From NCBI GenBank assembly GCA_023410155.1, contig JAEYQF010000178.1, positions 1 to 12,632 of the forward strand: a stretch of 12,632 nt of DNA, given 5' to 3'. The notes beneath the pieces were generated by a model. That model had not been told where the DNA came from, made no database searches, and was given only the letters and a program-made list of their open reading frames with translations. The stretch is from Verrucomicrobiota bacterium. GTDB lineage: Bacteria > Verrucomicrobiota > Verrucomicrobiia > Opitutales > Opitutaceae. Positions 1 to 6,839 of the stretch are shown one piece after another. Each line of letters starts with the position of its first letter. Positions within the stretch are counted from its first letter, which is position 1. A program made the translations under genes and the position numbers.

Positions 1-1367
1 CCGCCGGCCTGGTGCACACCGCGCTCCACGCCGACCCCACCGACCTCAACAAGCTCGCTCGCTGGCTGCGCCACCCGCGGCGCCCGTTTACCGGCGAAGG
101 CTACCTGCTGCGCAAGGACGGCACCACCATTTACGCCGCATGGAGCTACAGCGCCGTCTGCGGCCCGCGTGATCGCGTCAACGAGATTGTCGCCACCTAT
201 CGCGACACGACCGAGAAGCGCCGCCTGCAGGAAGCGCTCGTGCATTCGCAGCGCCTGGACGCCGTCGGCCGGCTGGCCGGCGGTGTGGCGCACGATTTCA
301 ATAATCTGTTGTCCGTGATCAACGGCTACTGCGAGATGCTCGCCGCCCAGGTGAGCGACCGCCCGCAAGCGTTGCGTGAGGTCAACGAAATCCACAAAGC
401 CGGCCTTCGCGCCGCCACGCTCACGCGCCAGCTTCTCGCCTTCGGCCGTCGCCAGCCGATGGATCCGCACGTGCTGAATCTCAATCGCGTGGTGCGCGAT
501 AATGCCGAGATCATGGGGCGCCTCCTCGGCCGTGCAGGCCGCCTCGAACTCGATCTGGCCCAGAATCTGGCCAACGTCCGCGCCGACGCCACCCAGCTCC
601 AACAGGTCCTGCTCAACCTGGTCATCAACGCCCGCGACGCGCTTCGCGACCACGGCTGCGTCACCATCTCCACGGCCAATCGCGACGTGAAACTCGGCCT
701 CAACCGCCGCGCCACCGACATCCCGCCCGGCCGCTACGTATGCCTCTCCGTCTCCGACAACGGCACCGGCATGGACGCCGAGACGCAGAAACATCTTTTC
801 GAGCCGATCTTCACCACCAAGCCGGAGGGCAAAGGCACCGGCTTGGGCCTCGCACTCGTCTACGGCATCGTCCAGCAGAGCAACGGCTACATCAACGTCC
901 GCAGCGCCGTGCTCGCCGGCTCCACGTTCGAAATCTTGCTTCCGGAGACAAAAGATCGCGAAGAAGATCAACCGGGCGTTTCGGCTGTCACGCCGCTTCC
1001 CGCCACCCGCGGACACGAGACCCTCGTCTTCGTGGAATCCGACGAGGTCGTGCGCAAGATGGTCGCCGGCATGCTCACCGCCGACGGCTACCGTGTCATC
1101 GCGGCACGCACACCCTCGGAGGCGCTGCGGCTCGCCGTGGCCCAGGACCGCCCGATCCAACTGCTGATCACACCTTCCGAGGAGCCCGCGGAGCAGGCCG
1201 CGCGCAAACTTCACGAGCGCCACTCCAACCTGCGCATCCTCAGTATCGGCCATCATGATACGCCGCAGCCATTCGGCTGGCTGCCCGCGAAACATCAGGC
1301 CGGTCTCGCCAAACCCTACGCCTTGAGCGAGGTGCTCCGCTGCGCCCGCGCCCTGCTCGACCTCTGA
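1..1367 (+). CDS. PAS-domain hybrid histidine kinase with degenerate receiver tail (5' partial)
   Basis: This is a sensor histidine kinase cut by the left window edge. The frame is open from base 3, and the GTG at 12 lies inside a PAS domain, so the true start is upstream. The order is: end of a PAS domain with its PAC motif (YRDTTEKRR, to about nt 225); the dimerisation/phospho-acceptor helix with the H-box VAHDFNNLL (His codon 291-293); then the ATPase domain with N-box QVLLNLVINARDAL, G1 box SVSDNGTGMD and G2 box KGTGLGLALVYGIV. From about nt 1014 to the stop there is a receiver-like domain. Its acidic pocket reads VESDE, and the strand that normally ends in the phospho-acceptor Asp reads LLITPSEEP, with Pro at 1173-1175. 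The conserved Lys survives in AKPY. The kinase core looks complete and active, while the receiver looks unable to accept phosphate. No transmembrane segment is visible in this part. The next gene starts 4 bases after the stop. Stimulus and partner are unknown. Confidence 0.93.
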   Translation, partial: AGLVHTALHADPTDLNKLARWLRHPRRPFTGEGYLLRKDGTTIYAAWSYSAVCGPRDRVNEIVATYRDTTEKRRLQEALVHSQRLDAVGRLAGGVAHDFNNLLSVINGYCEMLAAQVSDRPQALREVNEIHKAGLRAATLTRQLLAFGRRQPMDPHVLNLNRVVRDNAEIMGRLLGRAGRLELDLAQNLANVRADATQLQQVLLNLVINARDALRDHGCVTISTANRDVKLGLNRRATDIPPGRYVCLSVSDNGTGMDAETQKHLFEPIFTTKPEGKGTGLGLALVYGIVQQSNGYINVRSAVLAGSTFEILLPETKDREEDQPGVSAVTPLPATRGHETLVFVESDEVVRKMVAGMLTADGYRVIAARTPSEALRLAVAQDRPIQLLITPSEEPAEQAARKLHERHSNLRILSIGHHDTPQPFGWLPAKHQAGLAKPYALSEVLRCARALLDL

Positions 1368-1371
1368 GCCG

Positions 1372-2301
1372 ATGAAACTGTTTCTGACGGGCGCATCCGG
1401 CCTCGTGGGCGCCGCAGTGGCCACCGCCGCCGCCCGCCGTGGGCACGAAGTCATCGGCATCACGGGCCGCTTCACCGGACCGCTCGAAGGCCTCGCACAG
1501 CGTCTCTCCCTCGATCTCGCCGATGAGCAGGCCGTCACCGCGGCCGTGCTCGATGCGTTTCCAGATGCGATCGTCAATTGCGCCGCTGTGTCCGAGCCCG
1601 CGCAGTGCGACGCGCAACCCGACCTCTCACAGCGTCTCAACGTCGCCCTGCCCGCGGCGCTCGCCCGCGCCGCGCCTCATCTCAGCGCGCGTTTCGTCCC
1701 CATCTCCTCCGAACAGGTGTTCGACGGCGCGCAGACAGCGCCCTATCGCGTCGACTCGCCCACGCACCCCATCACGCGCTACGGCCGGCAGAAATGCGAA
1801 AGCGAACAAGCCGTGCTTGCCGCCGCCGCCCAGTTCTCCGCCATCGTCCGCGCTCCGCTGCTCATGGGCGACAGTCCGGGTGCGCGACGCAGCTTGCACG
1901 AACGCCTGCTCGCCGATTGGGCCGCCGGTCGCACCGCCAAACTCTATGCTGACGAGTTTCGCCAGCCCTGCACCGGCGAAAACCTCGCCGAAACCCTCGT
2001 GGAACTCGCCGAACGCCCGGCGCTCTGCGGAGTTTTTCATTGGGCCGGACGCGACCTGCTCTCGCGCGTGCAACTCGGTGAAGCGATTCGCACTCATTTC
2101 AAGCTCACGCCTCAGCAAGCTCCGATCGTCGCGACCTGCCGCACCGACCAGCCGGAGATCGCCGCCACGCGCCAGGCGTGCCTCGCGCTCGATCTCGCCC
2201 CCCTCCTGGGCACGCTGCGGACCCGACCTGAGACGCTCGCGCAACAACTCGCCTCGCTGAAAGTGCCGCCCCCCGTGCGCGCGTGGTATCACGCCCTCTG
2301 A
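1372..2301 (+). CDS. RmlD-like NAD(P)-dependent short-chain dehydrogenase/reductase
   Basis: This 309-residue protein belongs to the extended short-chain dehydrogenases, on the RmlD/sugar-nucleotide reductase branch (dTDP-4-dehydrorhamnose reductase and relatives). The N-terminal Rossmann glycine motif TGASGLVG is at residues 6-13. The YxxxK catalytic pair is Y137/K141 (YGRQK). The segment family members usually carry as STDYVFDG reads SSEQVFDG here. The substrate-side segment DEFRQPCTGENLAE matches the family pattern before the C-terminal helices. Length is normal for RmlD (about 290-310). The ATG lies 4 bases after the kinase stop, which suggests translational coupling. The next gene follows after 12 bases. 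No other nucleotide-sugar gene (rmlA, rmlB, rmlC) is nearby and the active-site strand is altered. A true rhamnose role is therefore doubtful; it may reduce another nucleotide sugar or act as a non-catalytic binding subunit, like MAT2B. The family call is firm; the substrate is unknown. Confidence 0.88.
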   Translation: MKLFLTGASGLVGAAVATAAARRGHEVIGITGRFTGPLEGLAQRLSLDLADEQAVTAAVLDAFPDAIVNCAAVSEPAQCDAQPDLSQRLNVALPAALARAAPHLSARFVPISSEQVFDGAQTAPYRVDSPTHPITRYGRQKCESEQAVLAAAAQFSAIVRAPLLMGDSPGARRSLHERLLADWAAGRTAKLYADEFRQPCTGENLAETLVELAERPALCGVFHWAGRDLLSRVQLGEAIRTHFKLTPQQAPIVATCRTDQPEIAATRQACLALDLAPLLGTLRTRPETLAQQLASLKVPPPVRAWYHAL

Positions 2302-2313
2302 ATTTCTTCGCCC

Positions 2314-3036
2314 ATGACTCTCGACGTCCTCCCCGACCGCACCGGCGGCGCCGCCGAAAACATGGCGTTGGATTTCCTGCTGCTGCAGCGCTACCCGCAG
2401 GCGACTCACGCACGGTTTCGTCACTATGGATGGCACCGGTCGTCCTGCACTTTTGGATACAGCCAGAAGCTCGCCTTTGTCCGCGCCGCGCTGCCGGCCG
2501 ATGAACCCCTCGACCTCTGCCGCCGTCCGACCGGCGGAGGCATCGTCGATCACCGCGAGGACTGGACCTACTCGCTCGTGATTCCGCGCGGCCACCCGCT
2601 GGAGGAACAGCGCGCCTCGGAAAGTTACCGCGCCATCCACGCGTGCCTCGCGGCCGCACTTCGCGCCCAGGGACTTTTCGCCGCCCTCAAGGAAGCGTGC
2701 GAGCCACCCGAGCCCGGCGCTCCCAGCTGCGGTCCGGCCGGCGTCTGTTTCCAACGCGCCGAGCTCTACGACGTGATTCACCCGGCCACACAGGAGAAGA
2801 TCGCCGGCGCCGCGCAGAAACGAAACAAGCACGGCCTGCTCTTCCAAGGCTCGCTCTGGCGACCCGCGCTCGGCGTGGCGCTCGATGACGAAAAACTCCA
2901 CGCCGACTTCACCGCCGCGCTGGCCGAGACACTCCAATCTCTCGCCGAGCCCACCCCGTGGCCGGACCTCAACGAAGACGAAGTCGCCGGCCTGACCGAG
3001 CAATACTCCACGCCCGAGTGGCTCGAGTATCGCTGA
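2314..3036 (+). CDS. Lipoate/octanoate protein ligase-transferase, LipM-like
   Basis: This 240-residue protein is in the biotin/lipoate A/B ligase fold family. The hallmark RRPTGGGIVDHREDWTYSLV (about residues 70-89) corresponds to the RRxTGGGxVxH acyl-binding loop of LplA and LipM. The conserved lysine is K162 in KIAGAAQKRNKHG, followed by GLLFQGSL. Just upstream is GVCFQRAELYD, with Cys145. From memory of the family, the octanoyl-ACP transferase LipM has its acyl-thioester Cys at this place (a CF motif before KIAGSAQ), whereas LplA ligases do not need it. The likely reaction is therefore transfer of octanoate to lipoyl domains rather than ATP-dependent lipoate ligation; this is inference. 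There is no separate C-terminal LplA accessory domain, which also fits LipM or a short ligase. It starts 12 bases after the preceding stop with no clear Shine-Dalgarno sequence. It is probably the last gene of the three-gene run, because the next gene is convergent. Confidence 0.88.
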   Translation: MTLDVLPDRTGGAAENMALDFLLLQRYPQATHARFRHYGWHRSSCTFGYSQKLAFVRAALPADEPLDLCRRPTGGGIVDHREDWTYSLVIPRGHPLEEQRASESYRAIHACLAAALRAQGLFAALKEACEPPEPGAPSCGPAGVCFQRAELYDVIHPATQEKIAGAAQKRNKHGLLFQGSLWRPALGVALDDEKLHADFTAALAETLQSLAEPTPWPDLNEDEVAGLTEQYSTPEWLEYR

Positions 3037-3117
3037 GCCATGCCCACGGTCGCGTGCGCCAAGAGAACACCGCGCGCTCCAGAAACCTGACGCGGCCACT
3101 CGACCCGACCCGCACCG

Positions 3118-3156
3118 TGTCCCGACCCGATCCGCTCCAGGGCGCGACTCGGGACA
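3118..3156. terminator. Inverted repeat between convergent genes, possible bidirectional terminator
   Basis: The 129-base gap between the stops at 3036 and 3166 holds a perfect 8-base inverted repeat: TGTCCCGA at 3118-3125 and TCGGGACA at 3149-3156, with a 23-base loop. The loop itself contains a smaller CGC/GCG stem. The position between convergent genes fits a shared terminator. There is no T-run on either side, so it is not a textbook intrinsic terminator, and pairing alone does not prove function. I see nothing else in the gap. Confidence 0.35.
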
Positions 3157-3165
3157 GACCTGGGT

Positions 3166-5346
3166 TCAATCCGCGACAGGCGCCGGTTCGGCGACTTTCA
3201 CCGGCTCGGGTTGCCAGAAATAGTGGCCACGCTTCAACCGGTCGGCACGTATCCAGATTGCGGCTACAGCGAGGATCGCGAGCACCACGGTGAACCAGAA
3301 CAACCGCTGACGGCGCTTGGCCGCCTTGTCCTCATACGGGTCCTTGAGCGAGCGGTGCGAGCCCGGTGGCAGATGCGCCAGCGTGGTGAGCTTGCGGCCG
3401 AGCGGCAGGTTGATTTTCACGCGACCGTTCACCGCCCAGCCGCTGCTGTCCAGGATCGGTCCGAGCGTGCGGCGGCGGAGTTTGAGCCATGCGATGAGCA
3501 TCGAGGGGCCCGAGATCGCGAGCAGAATGCCGATGAGCCCAACCGGCATCCACAGACCCAGACCGAAGAACGCGCCGACGATCGTGCCGAACGCCGCCGT
3601 GATGCCACCCACCGCCACGCCGATCGCGGCCACCGTGCCGATGTCGATCTTCTTGGGTGCGACGGGCTTCACCTTGTCCACGTTCGCCGTGCCCTCAGCG
3701 GCGCCTGCAAGCTTGCTCGTGTTGGCCTCGTCGGCCGCCGCCGCGCGTTTCGCCACCTGCTCCTCGATGAAGCGCACGAACTTGATGTAAGGCGCGAAAA
3801 ACGCCTGGCGGACACTGATGGGATTCTCGACGACCGCCGTAACCACCGCGTCCCAGTCGCGGCCGAGTCGATCGTAGAAGAGGCCGTGTCGGCCCACGAA
3901 GACGTAGTCGCTGTCGCCCTGGGTCACGCACGCAGCGATGGTGAACGGCGGCTGGTCTTTGCGCGTGCAGGTGCAATACGCGAGGCACACCTGGCTCTTC
4001 GCGGCGAGCGGCGTCGGGCCGTCGGTCTTGATGCACAGTTCGAGCGCTCGAGCGTCGAAGTAGAGCGTGCCGGCCTGAAACACCGCGCAGCGATCCGGCG
4101 CATAGAAGTCGGCAAAGTTGACGAAATTGTGCAGCAGCGTGCGCAGGTCGCGATGATAGCGAGCGAGCCGCTCCACGTCCGCAATGGCCTGAAACTCGGG
4201 CGCGAGCTGCCGATCCTTTTCGACCAGCGCGGTGAGAGCCACGCGGGCCGCACCGCCGGCGAGTTCGCGCAGCCGCGGCAGTCCGAGCGACTCGACCGCG
4301 GCGCCGGGCTTGCTCGCGAGCCACGCTTCGTAGCCGGCGAATTTTTCCTTCAACGCGGTCCACTCATCGCGCGTGAGGGAGACTTTTCCCGCACCCAACA
4401 CCGGCGTCACCGCGGCCGCGTGCAGCGTCTTCAAGGCGGCAGCCCAGGCGGGATTCACATCGTCCAGCAAGGGCAGCGGCCGGCGCGGCTCGATGCGGGC
4501 GAGAGGAAACGCACCGACGTCGGGCCCGGCCCCACTGAGATCGCGAGGAGCGAGTGCTTCGTAATCGGCCTGGCTGCGGTTGAGCGTCTCGGCGGCGCGG
4601 GGCTCGACCGAGGCGAGCGCGCAGCGCACGAAGTAGTCGTCGACCTTGGCGCGCACGGCGGTGATCGCGGTCACGGCCGCGGGAGTCGCGTCGCCGAGAA
4701 CGGTGTTTTGCTTCGTGGCGCTGGCATCGACCCAGGCGAGATACGAGGTGAGATCAGCATAGAACGCCTCGATCGTGGACGCGGTCACTCCCACCACTCC
4801 CGCGCGGCCGGTGGAGCCGCCGTGGGTTTTCACGATGTCGCGGATGAGATCCTGCACCGAGGCATCGTCGGTGGCGTTCGGCGTGATAACGCCGTCACCA
4901 CTCAGCGCACTGGCGGCGAAAATTTTCGCCGTGTCCGCGGCGTCGGCGACCGAGATCGCTTCGGACGACGTGCGGCCGACCTGCTGAAGAATTCGACGCG
5001 CGGACGCCACCAGCGCCTGGCCCTCCGGAGTCTGGTCCTGCATCGCTGCGAGAGGCAGATCCGCGCGACCGAGCAGAAGATCCGCAGGATTCTTCATGCG
5101 CGCGGCCGCCCACTCGATCGCAGCAATCAACTCGGGTGCGCGAATGCGGCCGTCGGCATCGGTGTCGACAAGCGCGAGGGTCTTCTCGTCGAGCTCGAGC
5201 CCCGTGACCGGACACGCGAGGGCGACCCACAGTTTCTGGTCAAGGTGTCGAAGGGCCCAAAGGTCGTCGGCGGTGCGAAGTTCGACCTGATCGAGTCCAC
5301 CGGTGCGGAAGAACTTCCAAGAGTGCGCGGGCGAGGAGGTGTTCAT
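3166..5346 (-). CDS. Large membrane-anchored EF-hand protein of unknown function
   Basis: I do not recognise a characterised function for this 726-residue protein. Near the N-terminus is a canonical EF-hand calcium-binding loop at residues 61-72 (DTDADGRIRAPE, acidic at 1, 3, 5 and 12, Gly at 6, Ile at 8), flanked by helix-like sequence. A second, degenerate loop around residues 147-156 (LSGDGVITP) keeps only the DG-x-I core. Residues about 160-560 are a mostly helical soluble region including a Cys-rich strand (CLAYCTCT) and the patch DYVFVGRHGLFYDR. After an Ala/Lys linker come hydrophobic segments at about 567-616 (probably two passes), a conserved-looking patch with GPILDSSGWAVNGRVKIN, and a last membrane helix at about 680-700. 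There is no signal peptide, so the large domain is probably cytoplasmic. I chose the ATG at 5346 because an upstream ATG at 5409 would overlap the preceding gene's end and adds Arg-rich sequence. It lies 49 bases after the methyltransferase stop, probably in the same transcript. Confidence 0.85.
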   Translation of the reverse strand: MNTSSPAHSWKFFRTGGLDQVELRTADDLWALRHLDQKLWVALACPVTGLELDEKTLALVDTDADGRIRAPELIAAIEWAAARMKNPADLLLGRADLPLAAMQDQTPEGQALVASARRILQQVGRTSSEAISVADAADTAKIFAASALSGDGVITPNATDDASVQDLIRDIVKTHGGSTGRAGVVGVTASTIEAFYADLTSYLAWVDASATKQNTVLGDATPAAVTAITAVRAKVDDYFVRCALASVEPRAAETLNRSQADYEALAPRDLSGAGPDVGAFPLARIEPRRPLPLLDDVNPAWAAALKTLHAAAVTPVLGAGKVSLTRDEWTALKEKFAGYEAWLASKPGAAVESLGLPRLRELAGGAARVALTALVEKDRQLAPEFQAIADVERLARYHRDLRTLLHNFVNFADFYAPDRCAVFQAGTLYFDARALELCIKTDGPTPLAAKSQVCLAYCTCTRKDQPPFTIAACVTQGDSDYVFVGRHGLFYDRLGRDWDAVVTAVVENPISVRQAFFAPYIKFVRFIEEQVAKRAAAADEANTSKLAGAAEGTANVDKVKPVAPKKIDIGTVAAIGVAVGGITAAFGTIVGAFFGLGLWMPVGLIGILLAISGPSMLIAWLKLRRRTLGPILDSSGWAVNGRVKINLPLGRKLTTLAHLPPGSHRSLKDPYEDKAAKRRQRLFWFTVVLAILAVAAIWIRADRLKRGHYFWQPEPVKVAEPAPVAD

Positions 5347-5363
5347 GCGTGCGAGGAGCCGCC

Positions 5364-5392
5364 GCCAAACTGCACGGGGAGCGACGTTTGGC
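5364..5392 (-). other. Small inverted repeat between methyltransferase and EF-hand genes
   Basis: GCCAAAC at 5364-5370 pairs with GTTTGGC at 5386-5392 across a 15-base loop. It begins 3 bases past the methyltransferase stop, on the minus strand. There is no U-run after it, so it is a weak candidate for an attenuator, an mRNA-stabilising hairpin or a poor terminator between the two genes. It may also be chance. Confidence 0.3.
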
Positions 5393-5395
5393 AAA

Positions 5396-6772
5396 TCACG
5401 CCGCCGCACGCTCGAGGGTGATCACGCACTCGAGATGCCGCGTCTGCGGAAAGAGATCGAAGGGCTGCACCGCCCGAACCGCGTAGCCAGCGGCGAGGAA
5501 GTCCTTCAGGTCGCGCATCTGCGTGGCCGGATCGCACGAAACGTAAACCACGGCGCGCGGGCGATACGCGAAGAGCTGCGCGAGGAAGGATGCATCGCAG
5601 CCTTTGCGCGGGGGATCGATCACAACCACGGTGTCACCCGCGGGGAACGTGAGTCCGGCGAAGATCGCGGCCGCATCGCCCGCCTGGAAGGTGGCGTTGG
5701 CGATCGCGTTGGCGGCGGCATTTTCACGGGCGAACCGCACGCTGCTTTCGCTGATCTCGATGCCGGCGACGCGCTCGAACGCCCGCGCCGCCGTGAGCGC
5801 GAAGAGTCCGCTGCCACAGTAGGTGTCGACGAGAAAACGCGCTCCGCTCGCCGCCGCTTGTTCGCGCACATAGCCGGTAAACGCCGGCAGGATGAAGGGA
5901 TTGTTCTGAAAGAAATCCCGCGCCAGGAAATGCAGCTTCAGGTCGCCAACCGTCTCGGTGACGATGGCGTCGTAGTCGGTCGTGACGACGCCCGACGCGT
6001 CGCGCAGAAGCAGCGTGGCGCCGCGCGTGAAACTCTCCGCGCGCGCGTGCACGCCGGCGCGCACCGTGGTGAGTTTCTCATTGATGGCGTCAGTCGCGAT
6101 CGGGCAGCGCGGCACGTCGAGGATGTCGAAGCGTGTGCCCTGGCGGAGGAAGCCGATCGGGAAAACCGGCCCCGCAGGCGCTGCGTTGGAGATCGCGCGG
6201 TCTGCATCGGAGACTGCGCCGGGCACCGTCTCCTCCTGGGAAGCAATCGTGGCATCCGCCGGGGGTGACTTGAACCAGCGGGGCGCGGCAAAATGTGGCG
6301 TGATTTTCGAGCGGTAACCGAACTCGCGCGGGGAGCCGACGACCGGGTTCACGGCAAACGTGATCCCGGCCATGTGCTGGAGCAGCTCGGCGACCTGCTG
6401 TTGTTTCCAGCGGAGCTGCTCCGTGTAGGTGAGATGCTGATACTGGCAGCCGCCGCATTTGCTGAAAAGGGGGCACGGCGCCTGCACGCGATGGGGCGAG
6501 GGCGTGAGGACCTCCACTAGATCGGCTTCGGAGAAATTCTTGTGATTGCGAAACACGCGCGCCCTCACGCGCTCGCCCGGCAGCGTGAACGGAACCATCA
6601 CGACCCAGCCGCCGGGATTTTCGATTTTCGATTCTCGATTTTCGATGGGCTGCTGATCCGCCAGCTTCACGCGGCCGAGTCCGGAGCCGAGATTCGTCAG
6701 GGTGGAAATCTCCAGCTCGATCTCCTGGTGATACGCGAAGGGTTGGTCGTTGAACTTTTTCTTTTTCGCCAC
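5396..6772 (-). CDS. Class I 23S rRNA/tRNA uracil-5-methyltransferase, TrmA/RlmD family with Fe-S cluster
   Basis: This 458-residue SAM-dependent enzyme methylates C5 of a uridine in rRNA or tRNA. The N-terminus has a short Lys-rich start, then a TRAM RNA-binding domain (about residues 15-85). The 4Fe-4S cysteines follow as C-x5-C-x2-C at C100, C106 and C109, with the likely fourth in VPRCPIA. The SAM loop is DTYCGSGLFAL. The later motifs are VVVIDPPRKGC, then YVSCDPATQMRDL carrying the nucleophile Cys413, and the closing QTRHLECV. All catalytic motifs are present. The cluster favours the RlmD/RlmCD group over TrmA itself, but the target base cannot be read from sequence. Two insertions stand out: a repeat-encoded stretch in the TRAM domain (about residues 38-56) and an Ala/Pro-rich one (about residues 168-203). 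The start is GTG at 6772 with no clear Shine-Dalgarno sequence. The gene is divergent from another RNA methyltransferase and lies 49 bases upstream of the EF-hand gene. Confidence 0.92.
   Translation of the reverse strand: MAKKKKFNDQPFAYHQEIELEISTLTNLGSGLGRVKLADQQPIENRESKIENPGGWVVMVPFTLPGERVRARVFRNHKNFSEADLVEVLTPSPHRVQAPCPLFSKCGGCQYQHLTYTEQLRWKQQQVAELLQHMAGITFAVNPVVGSPREFGYRSKITPHFAAPRWFKSPPADATIASQEETVPGAVSDADRAISNAAPAGPVFPIGFLRQGTRFDILDVPRCPIATDAINEKLTTVRAGVHARAESFTRGATLLLRDASGVVTTDYDAIVTETVGDLKLHFLARDFFQNNPFILPAFTGYVREQAAASGARFLVDTYCGSGLFALTAARAFERVAGIEISESSVRFARENAAANAIANATFQAGDAAAIFAGLTFPAGDTVVVIDPPRKGCDASFLAQLFAYRPRAVVYVSCDPATQMRDLKDFLAAGYAVRAVQPFDLFPQTRHLECVITLERAAA
6616..6646. repeat. 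Heptanucleotide tandem repeat inside a coding region
   Basis: There are about 4.4 head-to-tail copies of the 7-base unit GATTTTC: 6616-6622 exact, 6623-6629 exact, 6630-6636 as GATTCTC, 6637-6643 exact, then GAT. The stretch is AT-rich in an otherwise GC-rich gene. It is read on the minus strand as part of the uracil methyltransferase, giving IENRESKIENP. A 7-base period is not a multiple of 3, so gain or loss of one unit would shift the frame. Two units change length by 14 bases and three by 21, and only the latter keeps the frame. Confidence 0.9.
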
Positions 6773-6839
6773 GGATCGACGAACACAGAGAGGTTTTAGG
6801 GATTTGCCTAGCCTGAACTCTCCGTGCTCTCTCTCGGCC
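6773..6839. promoter_or_regulatory. Divergent intergenic region between two RNA methyltransferase genes
   Basis: These 67 bases separate the GTG start of the uracil methyltransferase (minus) from the preferred start of the SPOUT methyltransferase (plus), so both promoters should lie here or in the flanking coding ends. The left half (CACGGATCGACG, then AACACAGAGAGG) resembles dispersed intergenic sequences of the CACGGAT / ACACAGAG type that I recall from Verrucomicrobia and other environmental genomes; this is recollection, not a search. GAGAGG at 6788-6793 could serve as a Shine-Dalgarno sequence for a TTG start at 6804. I could not pick a convincing -35/-10 pair. Confidence 0.4.

Noticed and set aside
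1627..3099. A 490-codon open frame on the minus strand, opposite the RmlD-like and LipM-like genes.
   Set aside because: It is Gly/Arg-rich without motifs, while both plus-strand genes show full family signatures and tight spacing.
3211..5421. A 736-codon open frame on the plus strand, opposite the EF-hand gene.
   Set aside because: Its translation is rich in Arg, His, Glu and Gly with no domain, as expected for the reverse reading of a GC-rich gene. The minus-strand frame has an EF-hand and membrane segments and is clearly the gene.
5303..6268. A 321-codon open frame on the plus strand, opposite the uracil methyltransferase.
   Set aside because: It is an Arg/Gly/Glu-rich shadow with no motif; the methyltransferase is complete on the minus strand.
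6616..6646. The tandem repeat as a CRISPR-like array.
   Set aside because: Seven-base units without spacers inside a coding region are a simple tandem repeat.
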